From positions 47,014,849 to 47,078,848 of the forward strand of contig CM059202.1 of assembly GCA_030323885.1 (NCBI GenBank): a stretch of DNA of 64,000 nt, written 5' to 3'. The position numbers and the translations under genes were made by a program. Each line of letters starts with the position of its first letter. The stretch's first letter is position 1. This DNA is from Branchipolynoe longqiensis (lineage: Eukaryota; Annelida; Polychaeta; Phyllodocida; Polynoidae). Shown here piece by piece: positions 9,462 through 20,890 of the stretch. Under the pieces are notes generated by a model. That model did not search any database. It saw only the letters and a program-made list of their open reading frames with translations, and was not told where the DNA came from.

Positions 9462-11170
9462 TTACTTGACTGCCGCTCTCCATTTAGCTCTCTGCTGTAA
9501 GAGTTGCGTCCATGAGTCGGTCTTAATGTCTCTCAGCTTCAGGTTTCTCTTGATGGTATCCCTGAACTGTAGACGGGGGCGCCCTCTCTTTCTGTAGCCA
9601 GAAGACAGTTGGGAATAGAGGATCTGCTTTGGTAGCCTGTCTGATGACATCCTCATGAGGTGTCCAGTCCACCGGAGATTCTTTTTGATCAGAAGATCTT
9701 CCATAGAGGGCAGCCCCATCCGTTCGAGTATTTCCTTATTCGTCACTTTGTCCTTCCAGGTTAGCCTCATGATTGAACGCAGATGTCGCATCATGAAGGC
9801 ATGCAGCTTTTTCACCTGCCGTCTGTACACTGTCCAGGCCTCGGCTCCGTATAGTAGGGTGGATAGCACGATTGCGCGATTGCGCGGTAGATCTTACCTT
9901 TGACCCGAATGGACACATGGTGGTTGTTCCAGAGTCTCTGGCGTAGTCGGCCGAAAGATGCGCTAGCCTTGGCCATCCTCCTCTGTATCTCAGCATCAAT
10001 GCGTCCATCACTTGATATAGTGCTTCCGAGATAGGTGAATTCCGGAACAGAGTTCAGCTTGTTTCCGTCAACCATGATCTCCTCCTCTCGGGTTCTTGTA
10101 GAGTTGGGTTGGTACAGCACCTCCGTCTTCTTGATGTTAATTTTCAGGCCAAACTTCTTTGATGCATCGGAGAAAGCGTCCACTATTTTCTGGGTCTCTT
10201 CAGCAGAGTGGGCAACCAGTGCACTGTCATCTGCGAATAGTAGCTCTCTCACCAGTATCTGAGTAGTCTTGGTCTTCGCTCTGAAGTGTGCGACATTGAA
10301 TAGGTCAGCGCTCTGTCTGGACTGTATATAGATGCCATCCCCCATGTCTCGGAAAGCCTCGTCTAGCATTGCTGATAGGAAGATGGAGAAGAGCGTGGGG
10401 GCCAGTACACAACCTTGCTTGACCCCATTGGTAACCCCGAACGATTCCGAGACTTCCCCTCCAGCACTAACGTTCGCCATCATTCCTGTATGTAGAGCCT
10501 CGATCATAGTTGTGAACTTCTCTGGGCATCCATACTTCCTCAGTAGCTGCCATAGCCCGGTCCTCCCGACTGTATCAAATGCCTTAGTGAAATCGACAAA
10601 TACCATGTACAGTGGTCGGTCCTGCTCAATGCACTTTTCTTGTAGCTGTCGGAGACAAAATATCATATCCACAGTGCTCCGGTTACCTCTGAAGCCACAC
10701 TGTGACTCCGGAACTACACCAGGTGTTATGTGAATAGATAGTCTGTTGAGTAGGATCCTGGCGAAGATCTTCCCTGCTATGGAAAGAAGAGAGATTCCTC
10801 TATAGTTCCCACAGTCTGTTCGATCACCTTTCTTGTAGATGGTTACAATGCTGGCATCCTTCCATGATTGGGGTACAGAACCCTCCTCCCAGGCATTGGT
10901 GATTAGTTGGTGCAGTCTGTTGAGAAGATTGTCTCCTCCATGCTTCCATACCTCGGCAGGAATTCCATCACCCCCAGGTGCTTTGCCATCTTTCAGGCTG
11001 GCGATTGCTCTAGCCATCTCATCCATGGTTGGAATCTCATTGAGGCATGTTTTGGTAATGCGCTGCTGGATGTTGTCCAGAGCTTCGTGCATTTCATGAA
11101 TGCTGCCTGCAAAAGTGTTGAAGTGCTGCTGGCTTTTGCAAGTTACCAGCGGCACTCTCTCGGGGAGCAA
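9462..11170 (-). pseudogene. LINE ORF2 reverse transcriptase, 5'-truncated, one frameshift
   Basis: Non-LTR reverse transcriptase. From the N-terminal side: a fingers region with KDGKAPGGDGIPAE, the WKDASIVTIYKKGD strand, NYRGISLLSIAGKIF, GFRGNRSTVDMIF, the palm Asp in FVDFTKAFDTV, GVKQGCVLAPTLFS, and catalytic LLFADDSALVAH. The thumb and C-terminal helix bundle follow (RWTGHLMRM, KRGRPRLQF). The first frame ends near 9812. The remaining C-terminus is read from a second frame beginning near 9869, indicating a one-base shift around 9,870-9,885. The endonuclease is missing and no RNase H follows, so it is not of the I-like family. The sequence resembles RTE/Proto2-type elements; the clade is uncertain. 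Confidence 0.85.
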
Positions 11171-11442
11171 ATAGAGGTTTCACACCGGCAAGAACATGTC
11201 AAAACAGGCGCAAAACTATTTGTCCCTGCAGTGGCTGGTCGGGAGATGTTGGGAGTTCCATACATCAACCGCCCTTAATGCTGCCACAGTGACATGGTTT
11301 TCTGTTTAGGGTTTGCTCCCTTAGCCTTCGGGGAGCAAAAATAATTATTTGACATGTTACCAAAAAAAAAGAAAGAATTAATTATCAGTCTCACAACATG
11401 GAGACGAAATATGTGGTGCCCAGTTTCAGAGAATGACCCATA

Positions 11443-11745
11443 TATAATTGATGGCGAATACATGAATTTATGAAGACATTCCAATGAAAGCAGAATATTT
11501 TCTAATCCAAAGCACTTACCCAGATTTGATCCTATTCACCCAACGTATATACTAACACACCTATTATCGCATTAGACAATGTTTGCTGCATAGAAGGAAT
11601 AGAAAGTCAATATAATAGAATGTGTAGCTGCTGAAGCCTATGATATCCACCATTTTGTTGTGCACGCCAAAATTAATTTAGCATGTTTCACTTCAAATAT
11701 CTCCAAAGTTAACCCTTTTTGTAAAAGTTGCTTCAAGTTAAAGTA
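11443..11745. other. AT-rich spacer, nothing recognised
   Basis: No ORF or splice-bounded exon. The TTCACTTCAAATATCTCC stretch near 11,690 resembles the reverse complement of sequence near 37,990, suggesting an old dispersed repeat. Confidence 0.35.
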
Positions 11746-11812
11746 AAGTAGACGATGGTTCACCTAATATCTTTATCTGAGTAATATGGCAGAAACTCAA
11801 AACTATCAATTA
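11746..11812 (+). repeat. Direct repeat flanking the 4.4-kb DNA transposon, left copy
   Basis: About 67 bp (GACGATGGTTCACCTAATAT...CTCAAAACTATCAATTA) that recurs at 16,204-16,270 on the other side of the transposon with a few mismatches. It is far longer than any transposon target duplication, so it probably predates the insertion. Confidence 0.75.
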
Positions 11813-14800
11813 TAGTAGGGCGGATATGTCACAATTTTTACTTGAGGTGTGCACTTCTGGAAAGAAGCATGAAACTTTGTCCTTGGGGGTTTCTGGGTAT
11901 GCTAATTTAAAAAATTGCGGGAACCACAACGTCACTCCAACGGTTCCCGCCCAAAATTAAGAAATTCAAAATGGCCACCGCAAAACATGTTTTTGCCCAT
12001 AAAACAGTTCTAAGTCCCCCGATTACCATGATCTTGATGTCTATACCTATGTTTTTAAGGTCAAGGAATCCAATAAAACACATGTGAAGACCCATAACAT
12101 ACATAAACTGCTCATAAAAATATCTTTTTAAACACCAACTTTCTTTAAATTTGGCGTTGTTGTTTTACTTCTTCATGGTAATTGAGGATTAAAAGCAGAA
12201 GACATTCAGATGATATTGGTGATCTTAAATTTCTCACATTATGCTAATTAATTTAAATCCATTCAATGATTTCGCATTTCAGAGATTATTAAGAGTTTAG
12301 ATACAAAGACGATACCTGCCACAGACATCAATACTAATGACATTTCTTCTCAGCAGGGTCATAATCACAAGGAACAAGTACATTTAACCCGTTATAATTC
12401 CATACTTGGGCTTGTGCTGCACCAGTTCAACCGACAAACTGGGACCTATGTGCTCTGTGCCAAGAACTTTGTGGAACTCCGATAAACCCATCAGCATCAG
12501 GTTATGCATCGCTGGCCACAAATTTATCTGCCCTTCATGAACTAAACAATGTGCCATTGAACATAAACGTATCATGACTGGATGATGGTGATGGCATGGA
12601 GAAAATGCTGACTAAGCATGAAGATAAATGGCAGAAAAAATGTTACGTCCTGTGTAATGCAACAAAAGTGGAGAGAGCCAGGAAGATGCAAGAAAAAGCT
12701 TGTTCGAATACAGCTCAGTGACCACTCAAAAAACACCTTCACAGTGCAACCATTCCAGCATGTCCCATGGAAACAGAAGAGACACATCAGCCAATGTGTA
12801 TTTTCTGTGATGAAACCACAGGAGACTTTCATAAAGCCAAAACAACATCCCTTGATTCCCGTGTCAGACAAATCGCTACAGAACTCCGAGACACAAAGCT
12901 GTTGGCTGAATTATCAGTTGGAAATATGATCGCTATTGATGCTGTTTATCACTTTAAGTGCTTGACATCATTTTACAACAAACATAGATCTCAACAAAAG
13001 AATTCAGTGGAAATGGCCGGATGAGTATGGGGAAAAACAATATGTTGTACTGGTGGGAGGGTGGGGGTCTCCACATCGAAATGGCCATGTTGAAAGTCAT
13101 CGGTGATTGGCTTGATGGAAGTGGTTGGATCTATGTGATGACTTCAGCCAATGTTACAACTGAGGGGCATGCCGCTGGTCTACAGAAAGGTTCACACACA
13201 TCCAGAGGTCAATGGGCCCATCAGATAAAAGCAGCAGCTCTGTTCATTCTGCTTCACAGGTCATATGATGAGTATAAAAAAAAAAACACCAGAGGGTGAA
13301 CAACTACACTTTGATGAGTGATGTAATGAGATGGCTTCGACGCATCCTCAATTTGATTACTGGTTCAAAGTTCGGAAGTTGGAACTCCTATTCCTACAGT
13401 TCCTTAGATCGCAGCGTCAACAAAACTTTGTTCCATATGTGGAATCACTTGGAAAGATTATTCCATCGATGTTTGCTCTTGACCACTACCACTATGCTCG
13501 TTGGTCTATGGTTCATGTAAGAGATTTACTTACCATGGAAGTGAACAGCCCTACCACACATGCGCAGTTCCTCAAGGGCAACTTTTTTACACAGAAAACA
13601 ATGTACAAGTTCTTGGCACTAGCCCATGACCCAAGTTCATGAATAGCTTAATGCAATGGTGAAAGGAGACTGATGCGTAATAGGTGTCACAGAAAATGAA
13701 GCCGCACTGACACGCTGGATGGTGGCAGGTCCAGAAATAGCTAGACTTTTGACGCAGTATAATGACAAACATTCCATGAAAAAGAAGGACACAGATCACC
13801 ATCATGAACAGATACCAAGTGTACAGAAGACTTTCCTATCTCAAGTCAAGAGTGTCACTGATGTGATGGAGGAACTTGGCAACCCCTTTACAGATACAAG
13901 CACGGACCTCTAGACGCTTGACACCAAACGGATAATGCCCACTAGCGTGGTGAATACAATAAAGACTGCAGAAGACATTGGCAAAACACAATACCGGAAT
14001 TTTGTTGCGGAGCGTGTCAATGCCAATATCACTGCATTCAATGATACCATACACAAGAACAGTCTACCTCTGTTAAATTCTAGTTCGGGAAAGAAACCTG
14101 CGAAGTCCGCTTCTAAAATCTCCAACCTGCATGATGATGTTCATCTCTTCTCATGGATGTATATATCATGCCAAGCTAGAGACAGTGATATGGATGCCTT
14201 CTTCATGCATGAAAATCATGCCTGGCCTCTATCGTTGGCATCAAATCACACAATGCACCAAACAAGCAAATCTGACTTGATGGAATGTTTGGAACCATTG
14301 GTACCTCAACTGGAATCTGCAGCAAATGTTGATGTCAAGATAGTCGATGGTGCTGCCTTTGTGCACACACTTGATCCAAAGAAGTCAAAGGTTTCTGTCA
14401 AAACATTCCAGGACTATTCACAACTGGTGTTCTTGCCCTATTTAGAATGCATGCTACAAGACATTGTTCGTTTGGATGTTGTTTGGGATGTATATAAGGA
14501 GGACAGCCTAAAGGCACAAACATGACAGAACCATGGAGCTGGTAACCATCTCCAGGGTGCCAACAACACTAACATTCCTGTTAACTGGAATAACTTCCTT
14601 CATTGTGATTCAAACAAAGAGAGCCTGTTCCAATTTCTAGCCAATGCAATACAGGAGTTTCAACCCCATCAACTTAAGCTAGTCATCTCCACACATGGCA
14701 AGAATGCTGTTTCATCTCCCATAGCCGACCTCTCCGACTTGTCCTGCACTCATGAAGAAGCAGACACACATCTACTGTTTCATGCTTCTCATTCATACCA

Positions 14801-16191
14801 TTAAGGATTTACCAAGCTGATGATACATACAACAGATACCGATGTGGTGGTTCTGCAATTGCTGTGTCAAGTGTCTTAAAGGATTGTGAAATATGGGTAG
14901 AATTTTGTCATGGTTCTAAACTATGCTACGTCCCCTGTCACCTGCTTTCAGCTGAATTAGGCAATGATGCATCATGGCGTATTCTCTTCTTGCATGCGAT
15001 ATCAGGATGGGATACGGTTTTCACCTTCTATGGAATTGGAAAGAAAACAGCTTGGGCTGTATGGCATAATATGCCTCAGCTCACACCTACTTTCTTTCGT
15101 TTATCTCATGCGCCAACTCAGATATCCCCAGACGAGATGGAGCAAATAGAAAGATATGTTGTTCTTTTGTATCAGCGAACATCACCACTTAGCGATGTGA
15201 ATGAAGCCAGGAAGCAGTTGTTCACTCATAACCGTAAGATGGTAAACATTCCTCCAACATTACATGGCCTAGAATAGCATGTGAAAAGGGTTGTTTTTCA
15301 GGCAGGGCATATCTGGGGACAGTCACTTATAGGAGAACCCAATGTTACATCACCGGATTTATGGGGCTGGGAGAGAGCGAAAGATGATTCTCCATGGATT
15401 CCATGCTGCACCACTCTCACAGAGGTAGCCAAAGGTTGTCAAGAACTGTTAAAATGTGGATGTAAAAAGGACTGCACTAAAAGATGCAAGTGTGTCAAGG
15501 CAAATCTGCCATGTACACAGTTGTGCTTTTGTTCGGGACAGTGTAGCCAAGAGTAAGAAGCTTGTAAGAAGATCAATAATTTGATAATGTTTTAAAGGAA
15601 CACTTTTGCCGTAACCAGTTCCAGCTGTTCTGGGCAAAACATATTCAAAAAGAGGTAACTGATAACTTCATAGCTGAATAGTACTGAGAATATATGCTAC
15701 TGGAACAATCCACAACCCCTGGTGGTAATTCTTGGAACTTGTTCAAGTCATTTATTTCTATGGCATATGTGTCCCTTTATCAGAATGTACGACACACAAT
15801 CAGATTCCTTAACATTGGTACTAAGATGGCAATCGGTACACTTACATATACGCTGTTGCAAACAAATTGAAGTTATGAGCGTTTTTTAATATTTTCACCA
15901 TGAACATGTATGTTATGAAAGTTCAAATGTATTTTTTGGGGTTCCTTGACCTTAAAAACATAGGCATAGACATCAAGATCATGGTAATTGGGGCACTTAG
16001 AGCCGTTTTATGGGCAAAAATGCATTTTGTGGTGGCCATTTTGAATTTCTTAATTTTGGTCGGGAACTGTTGGAGTGACAACATGGTTCCCACAATTTTT
16101 TAAATCAGCATACCCAAAAACCCCCTAGGACAAAGTTTCATGCTTCTTTCCAGAAGTGCACACCAATTTCAAATATATATCCGCCCCACTA
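11813..16191 (+). mobile_element. 4.4-kb DNA transposon with ~300-bp TIRs and TTA duplication
   Basis: Termini TAGTAGGGCGGATAT (11,813) and the reverse complement TAGTGGGGCGGATAT (ending 16,191) begin inverted repeats. These extend, with gaps, to about 12,110 on the left and 15,895 on the right, including a highly conserved GTGCACTTCTGGAAAGAAGC block. TTA at 11,810-11,812 and 16,192-16,194 fits a 3-bp target duplication. A two-base TA reading is also possible. The only gene inside is the decayed nuclease-like ORF at 12.4-15.6 kb. No DDE transposase motif was recognised. I cannot assign it to a named superfamily. Confidence 0.75.
12410..15555 (+). pseudogene. Decayed transposon protein: possible XPG/FEN1-like nuclease with tesmin-like CXC tail
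   Basis: Pieces in several frames read as one protein of roughly 1000 residues. The N-terminus has paired CxxC motifs (CALCQELC; in-frame TGA near 12,575). A second zinc-like block lies at 12,770-13,020 (CIFCDETTGDFH, then H..C). A GGGLHIEM..IGDWLDGSGW region follows at 13,065-13,130, then helical segments at 13,331-13,910 and 13,935-14,525. The core spans 14,750-15,060: EEAD, then TDTDVVVL (14,833-14,856), then SGWDTVFTFYGIGKKTAW (15,003-15,056). In spacing and residues this resembles the acidic sites and helix-two-turn-helix of XPG/FEN1 nucleases. The C-terminus is a Cys-rich CGCKKDC.KRCKC...CFC motif (15,455-15,550). At least six stops or frameshifts are visible. Similar uncharacterised proteins are common in marine invertebrate gene sets (recollection). 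The nuclease assignment is inference. Confidence 0.6.
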
Positions 16192-16203
16192 TTATGTAAC
16201 TTT

Positions 16204-16270
16204 AAGTATACGATGGTTTACCTAATATCTTTATCTGAATAATATTGCAGAAACTCAAAACTATCGATTA
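16204..16270 (+). repeat. Direct repeat flanking the 4.4-kb DNA transposon, right copy
   Basis: Counterpart of 11,746-11,812. It also lies about 100 bp upstream of EGF exon 1. Its TGCAGAAACTCAAAA stretch (16,246-16,260) recurs at 26,934-26,948, upstream of EGF exon 3. Confidence 0.7.
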
Positions 16271-16368
16271 GGTAACTTTACGTATACATGTGAATACTTG
16301 TTTTGAACAAAGAATACAGTAATCATGCAAATTGCTTATTGCCTCATTTTATATACGTCGACGAGAAG

Positions 16369-16482
16369 CTGACATTGATCAATGTATTGGAAATCAGTGC
16401 AAAAATAATGCTAAATGCATTGATGGCAACACCACATACACCTGCAATTGTACGACTGGTTTTGAGGGAGACCTATGTGAGA
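16369..16482 (+). CDS. EGF-repeat gene, EGF exon 1 in window
   Basis: A 114-bp exon, phase 1 at both ends, encoding one EGF-like module of the calcium-binding style: DIDQCIGNQCKNNAKC, then YTCNCTTGFEGDLCE. Six cysteines have canonical spacing and the DID..C start is the usual Ca-binding consensus. The acceptor AG is at 16,367-16,368 (weak pyrimidine tract) and the donor is GTGAGT at 16,483. It would be an extracellular repeat of a secreted or membrane protein. Upstream exons are not in the window. Confidence 0.8.
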
Positions 16483-16548
16483 GTGAGTATGGACAATTTG
16501 CTAGCTTTTTCAAATGGACAATTGAGTACTATAAGAACTAAGATGACA

Positions 16549-16740
16549 GGAGCCAAACCGGGCTGCCGAAGGAGTTAAGCACTGGCCTCACATTTCTGTA
16601 GGTCATGGAACTGAAACCTCTGTGTTTGAACCCTGGTCGAGTCAAAGCAATGGCTTAATTTATGCATGTTGCTACCTAACCTGGCATTTTACATTACTAG
16701 GATAGGGCTAGGAGCAGTAGAATGAGGAAGACCAATTGTC
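16549..16740 (+). mobile_element. tRNA-derived SINE, copy 1
   Basis: Head with a degenerate A box around GGAGTTAAGCACTGGCC and a B box GTTTGAACCC near 16,625, then GAGTCAAAGCAATGG and a body (CCTGGCATTTTACATTACTAGGATAGG). The body is shared, with divergence, by 17,150-17,235. Confidence 0.45.
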
Positions 16741-17084
16741 TGCGATTGAAAATTCATCTATTTAATCAACTAATGCACATACAACAGAAAGCTACTGTAC
16801 TGCAGTTCGGGTCATCAGTGTGTGTGTCCTCAGATACTGTTTTCTGGTTCCTGGGGAGGGACTGAAGCTGCGACCTGATGTGTATATATGCTTCGGATTG
16901 GAGTGAAAGCCCCTGTCAGGCTTAGATTTCAAAATAGGCCCTATACCTTAAAGTCACTATGTAGCCATGGACACCTGAGTTCTGGTGACATACTTAAGTT
17001 TTGTGCCCTATATTCACTTCTGAACTAGGTTGCAGTGAAATAGCACTAACAATTATTCTACGTTAAATCAAATACCACTTGCAT

Positions 17085-17405
17085 ACCGGACCAGGTGGTT
17101 GAACCAGTTAGAGCACATGCTTCCTTTGAGGAAGGTTGGGAGTTTGAAGACCTGGCCGAGTCAGGCCAATGATGTACAACATTTTATTTGTACTTTTTGT
17201 ACTTACCTAGCCTGATGCTCAGCATTATTAGGATAGGCCAAGGACTGGTTTGATCAGTATCAGGATAATGTGACTGAAATCAGGTCATTTGCTGATGGCC
17301 TGGACTCTCAGTGAGTCAGCATGAGTGCACACTGTCACAAGTCAGTACCCATTCTGATATGACCATAGATGTTTCCGGGACGTAAAATCCCATGTATGTA
17401 TAGCA
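17085..17405 (+). mobile_element. tRNA-derived SINE, copy 2
   Basis: A-box-like TGGTTGAACCAGTTAGAGCA and B-box-like GGGAGTTTGAAGACC, followed by GAGTCAGGCCAATG and the same body as copy 1. It ends with GATGTTTCCGGGACGTAAAA and TGTATGTA. No functional tRNA is implied. Confidence 0.5.
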
Positions 17406-17507
17406 AACAAATATTCATAAACCCTTAAATGTTTAGCCCTTTGTCTTTTACTCTTCTGAGTGATTTAATTGAGATTAAAATAAATAAAATATGGAAAATA
17501 AAAAACA

Positions 17508-17562
17508 ACATCTCCCCATGAATATGGCCATATCTGCCGACATGATGTACAACTTCCAAGTC
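17508..17562 (+). repeat. Degenerate I-like LINE terminus
   Basis: CCATGAATATGGCC..ATCTGCCGACA aligns with the terminal hairpin segment of the I-like family, but no (CAAT)n tail is left. It could also be a SINE that shares the LINE tail. Confidence 0.4.
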
Positions 17563-17961
17563 ATGTAGTATATGTATAACAGTGTGCTGTAGACCTCTTT
17601 GATCCATTCCCACTTCGTGGCTGTAGGTGAACACTTACTTTGGTATGTTGGAAGTGATGCGGTATAAATGATTTCAATGATTTAAATCTATACTATGACT
17701 ATAGCGTTTGAGTTCAAACAGGATTCTTACACGTTTGGGAACGTTTTTACAATTGACATTATTTTCAAGAATCTCAAAAGTCTTTAAAATCTGAGTTAAA
17801 AAACTAAATCTACTTGGATATGGAATAACAATTATAAATCGTAATTATGTAACAAAGATGACATAAAAAAACAAACCTGAACAGATCTCAAGTTGAATCA
17901 AATGTATTACACAATTTTCTTCTGGCAAATTGTTTCCTGTTCCTTGTCCATTATTTTTCAG
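17563..17961. other. Intron sequence, nothing recognised
   Basis: AT-rich intron of the EGF-repeat gene between a TE remnant and the acceptor of EGF exon 2. Confidence 0.5.
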
Positions 17962-18075
17962 TCAACATCGATGACTGTCAGTCGAATGCATGTATTAATG
18001 GGGGCAAGTGTCTTGATGGCATCAACATGTATAGGTGCTCCTGCCCAGCCATTTTTGGCGGGGAACGGTGTGAGG
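17962..18075 (+). CDS. EGF-repeat gene, EGF exon 2 in window
   Basis: A 114-bp exon, phase 1-1, with a strong acceptor (pyrimidine tract then CAG at 17,961) and donor GTGAGC at 18,076. It encodes one EGF module: NIDDCQSNACINGGKC, then YRCSCPAIFGGERCE. All six cysteines are present and the IDDC start suits calcium binding. It is the same size and phase as exons 1 and 3, so the exons can splice together without changing frame. Confidence 0.9.
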
Positions 18076-19849
18076 GTGAGCATCCAAATATTATATGTGA
18101 CGTATGACATATTATACAAGTATAAAGGTGCCTAAGGGAATTACTTGTTTATATATTATACCGATTATTCTATATCCTGCCTCCTTAACATCATGCTCAT
18201 TACTGGTGGCACCACCACTAGTTATCCTTGTCCATACCAGGCATGGGAAACAGTTATTCACACCCAAGGATTTTTTTATTTATATTATTATGCAAGGAAA
18301 AGGCACGACATTAATGTTGGTTGAGAAAACTCTGGCTGGACTCAAATCGCCCCCTCCATTTATTAATCAGAGATAAAAAATCTACATGAGTGAGGCTGAT
18401 ATCGGGGCTGTGCGTGTGCACATGACATACCCTGAGTCATAGTTAGCGACAGTTAATGCCGTGAGCTGCTGCTACCCAAGGCGCTGAGGGCCTGGATAAC
18501 AGGCAGCGGCAAATTGAACCTCACCAAGACTAGAACCTGGCAACAGGAGGGGCAGTTCACTGCTAGGAGTAGTGAGTAGATGGGTCTTATAAAATATATC
18601 ATTAATGTATATATATATATATATATTATGAAATATATAGCCTTCCCTGTCGGGCCCGAATAAGCTTTGTAGTAGTAATAGGTAGGTAACATCTAAGTGT
18701 ATCAATCGATAGGTTATACTCAACGTTAGGCTGCATCCTGAATAATATTTGCATAACAAGTTATGCTGCAGAAAATTGAATTCTTAGGCCAACATCCCTA
18801 CCCACCACCACCTCTACCAGCGCATTCAATAGCAACACCATCATCAAATGTGGCTTTCTAGTGGAGGGGAAGGGTGTTCTCTCCCCACCTTCTCCACTAG
18901 CACATGATTCTATTGTGGATATGGGGAGTGTCTACAATGACTTTAGGACGTCAACCTATCCAATCAATTTTGACTCTTGTTTTTTACCTGGAACTGGAGC
19001 TGGCATAATTTGGGTGTTAAAGACGAATGAAATCTCCTGCAAAAATGCTTCTTTATTTGGAATCAGAATGCAGGAAAAGTCATAGTCAAGCACACAGTAA
19101 TATACGCAGTTCATGAACGTTGATCATTCTCCTTCCAAACGGCAATGAAATTATGAATATGATGATCATCCAAAGGAATTCAAATACTGTGAACATTCTT
19201 ATATCTTCTCAAGTCATTCATCAAAGCGTAATCAGTATCTCGCATAATGCATTGTACAGTGAGTAGATCCACTTTAATACAAGAATTAATAAATAAATAA
19301 ACTAAATGAGCTCAGTTGAGGTTCGGTTGGTTTAGCAGCAGCAGGAAGATGACAGAGAGAGGTGAAGGTCACCTGGAGATAATATCCACTCAAACTGATG
19401 GAAATATGTGATGGTGAGCAATTATTTCCAAGTCACAGGGACAACAGGTGATGGACGGCGTAGTAGTGGTGGAATCGGATTCCATGTATGATATCGCCAA
19501 CAGAACCACTACAACACAGCTCGTGGGAGGTCACTTAAGGACAAACTGCACCTGCTATAATAGACTGGGTGAGGTAAGCAAACTCTCTCCCTCTCTCTCA
19601 GTTCAAATATCTACTCAGTCAACCATCTGTCAAACGGACAGCAGGAGCTACTGGTGGTAGTGATGGGGGTGCTACTGGTGGTGGGGGCGGTGGGGGTGGT
19701 GGGGGTGGAGCCAGCTTCCATCTGTGATGTCATCACCAGGGACAATGGAACCTCTCAGCCAGGTCATCTCAGGTCAACGGACTTTCTTAGACCCCCTGAG
19801 AGAGCTGATTAACCTAATTCCTGTGTCAAAAGAACCCCACAATGCTACT
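18076..19849 (+). other. Intron of the EGF-repeat gene; simple repeats only
   Basis: No exon with an EGF signature. Contains a (TA)n run at about 18,608-18,628 and a G-rich GGTGGTGGGGGCGGTGGGGG tract at 19,675-19,712 that could form a G-quadruplex. Otherwise unremarkable. Confidence 0.5.
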
Positions 19850-20692
19850 ATTAACTATGTTGTGTACAGTGATTCATTATCCTTCCAGGAGGCGATCAAT
19901 CAATCACCTCCTGTCTGTTGCTGGACTGAAAACAGGCCCCTCTATTCTAGCAACGGTCATTTATAAAATGAACCAACTGGCAACAAATGGGTATGACATC
20001 CACCTGTGCTGGGTGCCTGGCCATGCTGGCATACAAGGACACAACCAAGCTGATCGGGCTGCGAATAAGGCCCTGAACTGTGATCTTGAACCGTGTCTGA
20101 TCCCTCACTCTGATCTGAAACCACTAATAGCCACCCACATAAAATCCAAATGGCAACATGAGTGGGATGGACACATTATTAAACTTAAAGAAATTGAACC
20201 ATCTGTGGGCAAAACCACCACAGACTCATGCGGGAGGTCGGCGGAACCAAGTGGTCCTTAACCGCTACTGTATTGGCCACTTGTGGCTTACACATGCTTT
20301 TCTGTTCAAGGGGTAACCAAACTCCCCCTGAATGTATTGGGTGTCAGTTCCCACTGACACTCAAACACATTTGACTAAGTTGTGTTGATTTAAGTAAAAC
20401 AAGAATACATTTGAGCCTTTTTGAGGGCAGCTGGTCTGTACCACCTCATTTAGTTTACTAAATCAATTCTATCAATTATTAATACAACTTTTCTTCTTTA
20501 CGGTAATTAGTTTCCCTTTGCCACAAATATATAATTGTGAGCTTTTTAATTTAATGAGTGTCTATTGGCACATAATTGATTGTCTGCTTTTACATGTATA
20601 AGCGATGGTTTGAACAAAAAACAAAATTTCTCGCCATGAATATGGCCTATGCTGCCGACACGGTGTAAAGCAACCACTAATCAATTAATCAA
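19850..20692 (+). mobile_element. I-like LINE, 5'-truncated copy d
   Basis: Begins in the RNase H domain (NYVVYSDS), where a short insertion and frame change follow (SFQEAINQ). Then the HxGxxG region (WVPGHAGIQGHNQADRAAN), a damaged C-terminus, the 3' UTR and terminal hairpin region, with the tail ending at 20,692. The Asn/Glu after GIQG is changed (GHNQ), consistent with decay. Confidence 0.85.
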
Positions 20693-20823
20693 CTACTGTG
20701 GCAGCCACGCAGGAGGAGCATGCTGCGCTTATAATATCTTAACCAAGCTATTTGAAAATTGTAGTTGACTACATTGACCTCTCATGTATGGAGCCACATA
20801 AACATGTAGGTGTGGATAGGGTG

Positions 20824-20890
20824 ATTACATCAGGGAGCCTGTTGTGGAATGGTTAGCATGCTAACATGGTAAGAAGTGTGGATTTGAATA
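20824..20890 (+). mobile_element. Possible tRNA-like SINE head
   Basis: TGGAATGGTTAGCATG resembles an A box and GTGGATTTGAATAGTC a B box, 35-40 bp apart. Arms do not pair well enough for a tRNA gene. Confidence 0.3.

Larger units (their letters stand above)
8981..11442. mobile_element. TA-flanked inverted-repeat DNA element with a nested LINE
   Basis: Positions 8983-9010 and the reverse complement of 11,412-11,440 match as inverted repeats (TGGGTCATTCTCTGA..., then TGGGCACCA). TA sits outside each end, as in Tc1/mariner-type target duplications. Internal sequence 9125-9240 recurs on the minus strand at 39,385-39,490. No transposase survives; the centre (9.4-11.3 kb) is occupied by a minus-strand LINE. 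Superfamily assignment is inferred only from TA and the TIR. Confidence 0.55.

Noticed and set aside
11746..16270. 67-bp flanking repeats interpreted as a long target-site duplication
   Set aside because: The inner TTA explains the insertion; the repeats diverge more than expected for a duplication made by the same event and resemble other intron sequence.
20824..20890. Functional tRNA gene
   Set aside because: Acceptor and T arms do not pair; only A- and B-box-like sequence is present, as in SINEs.
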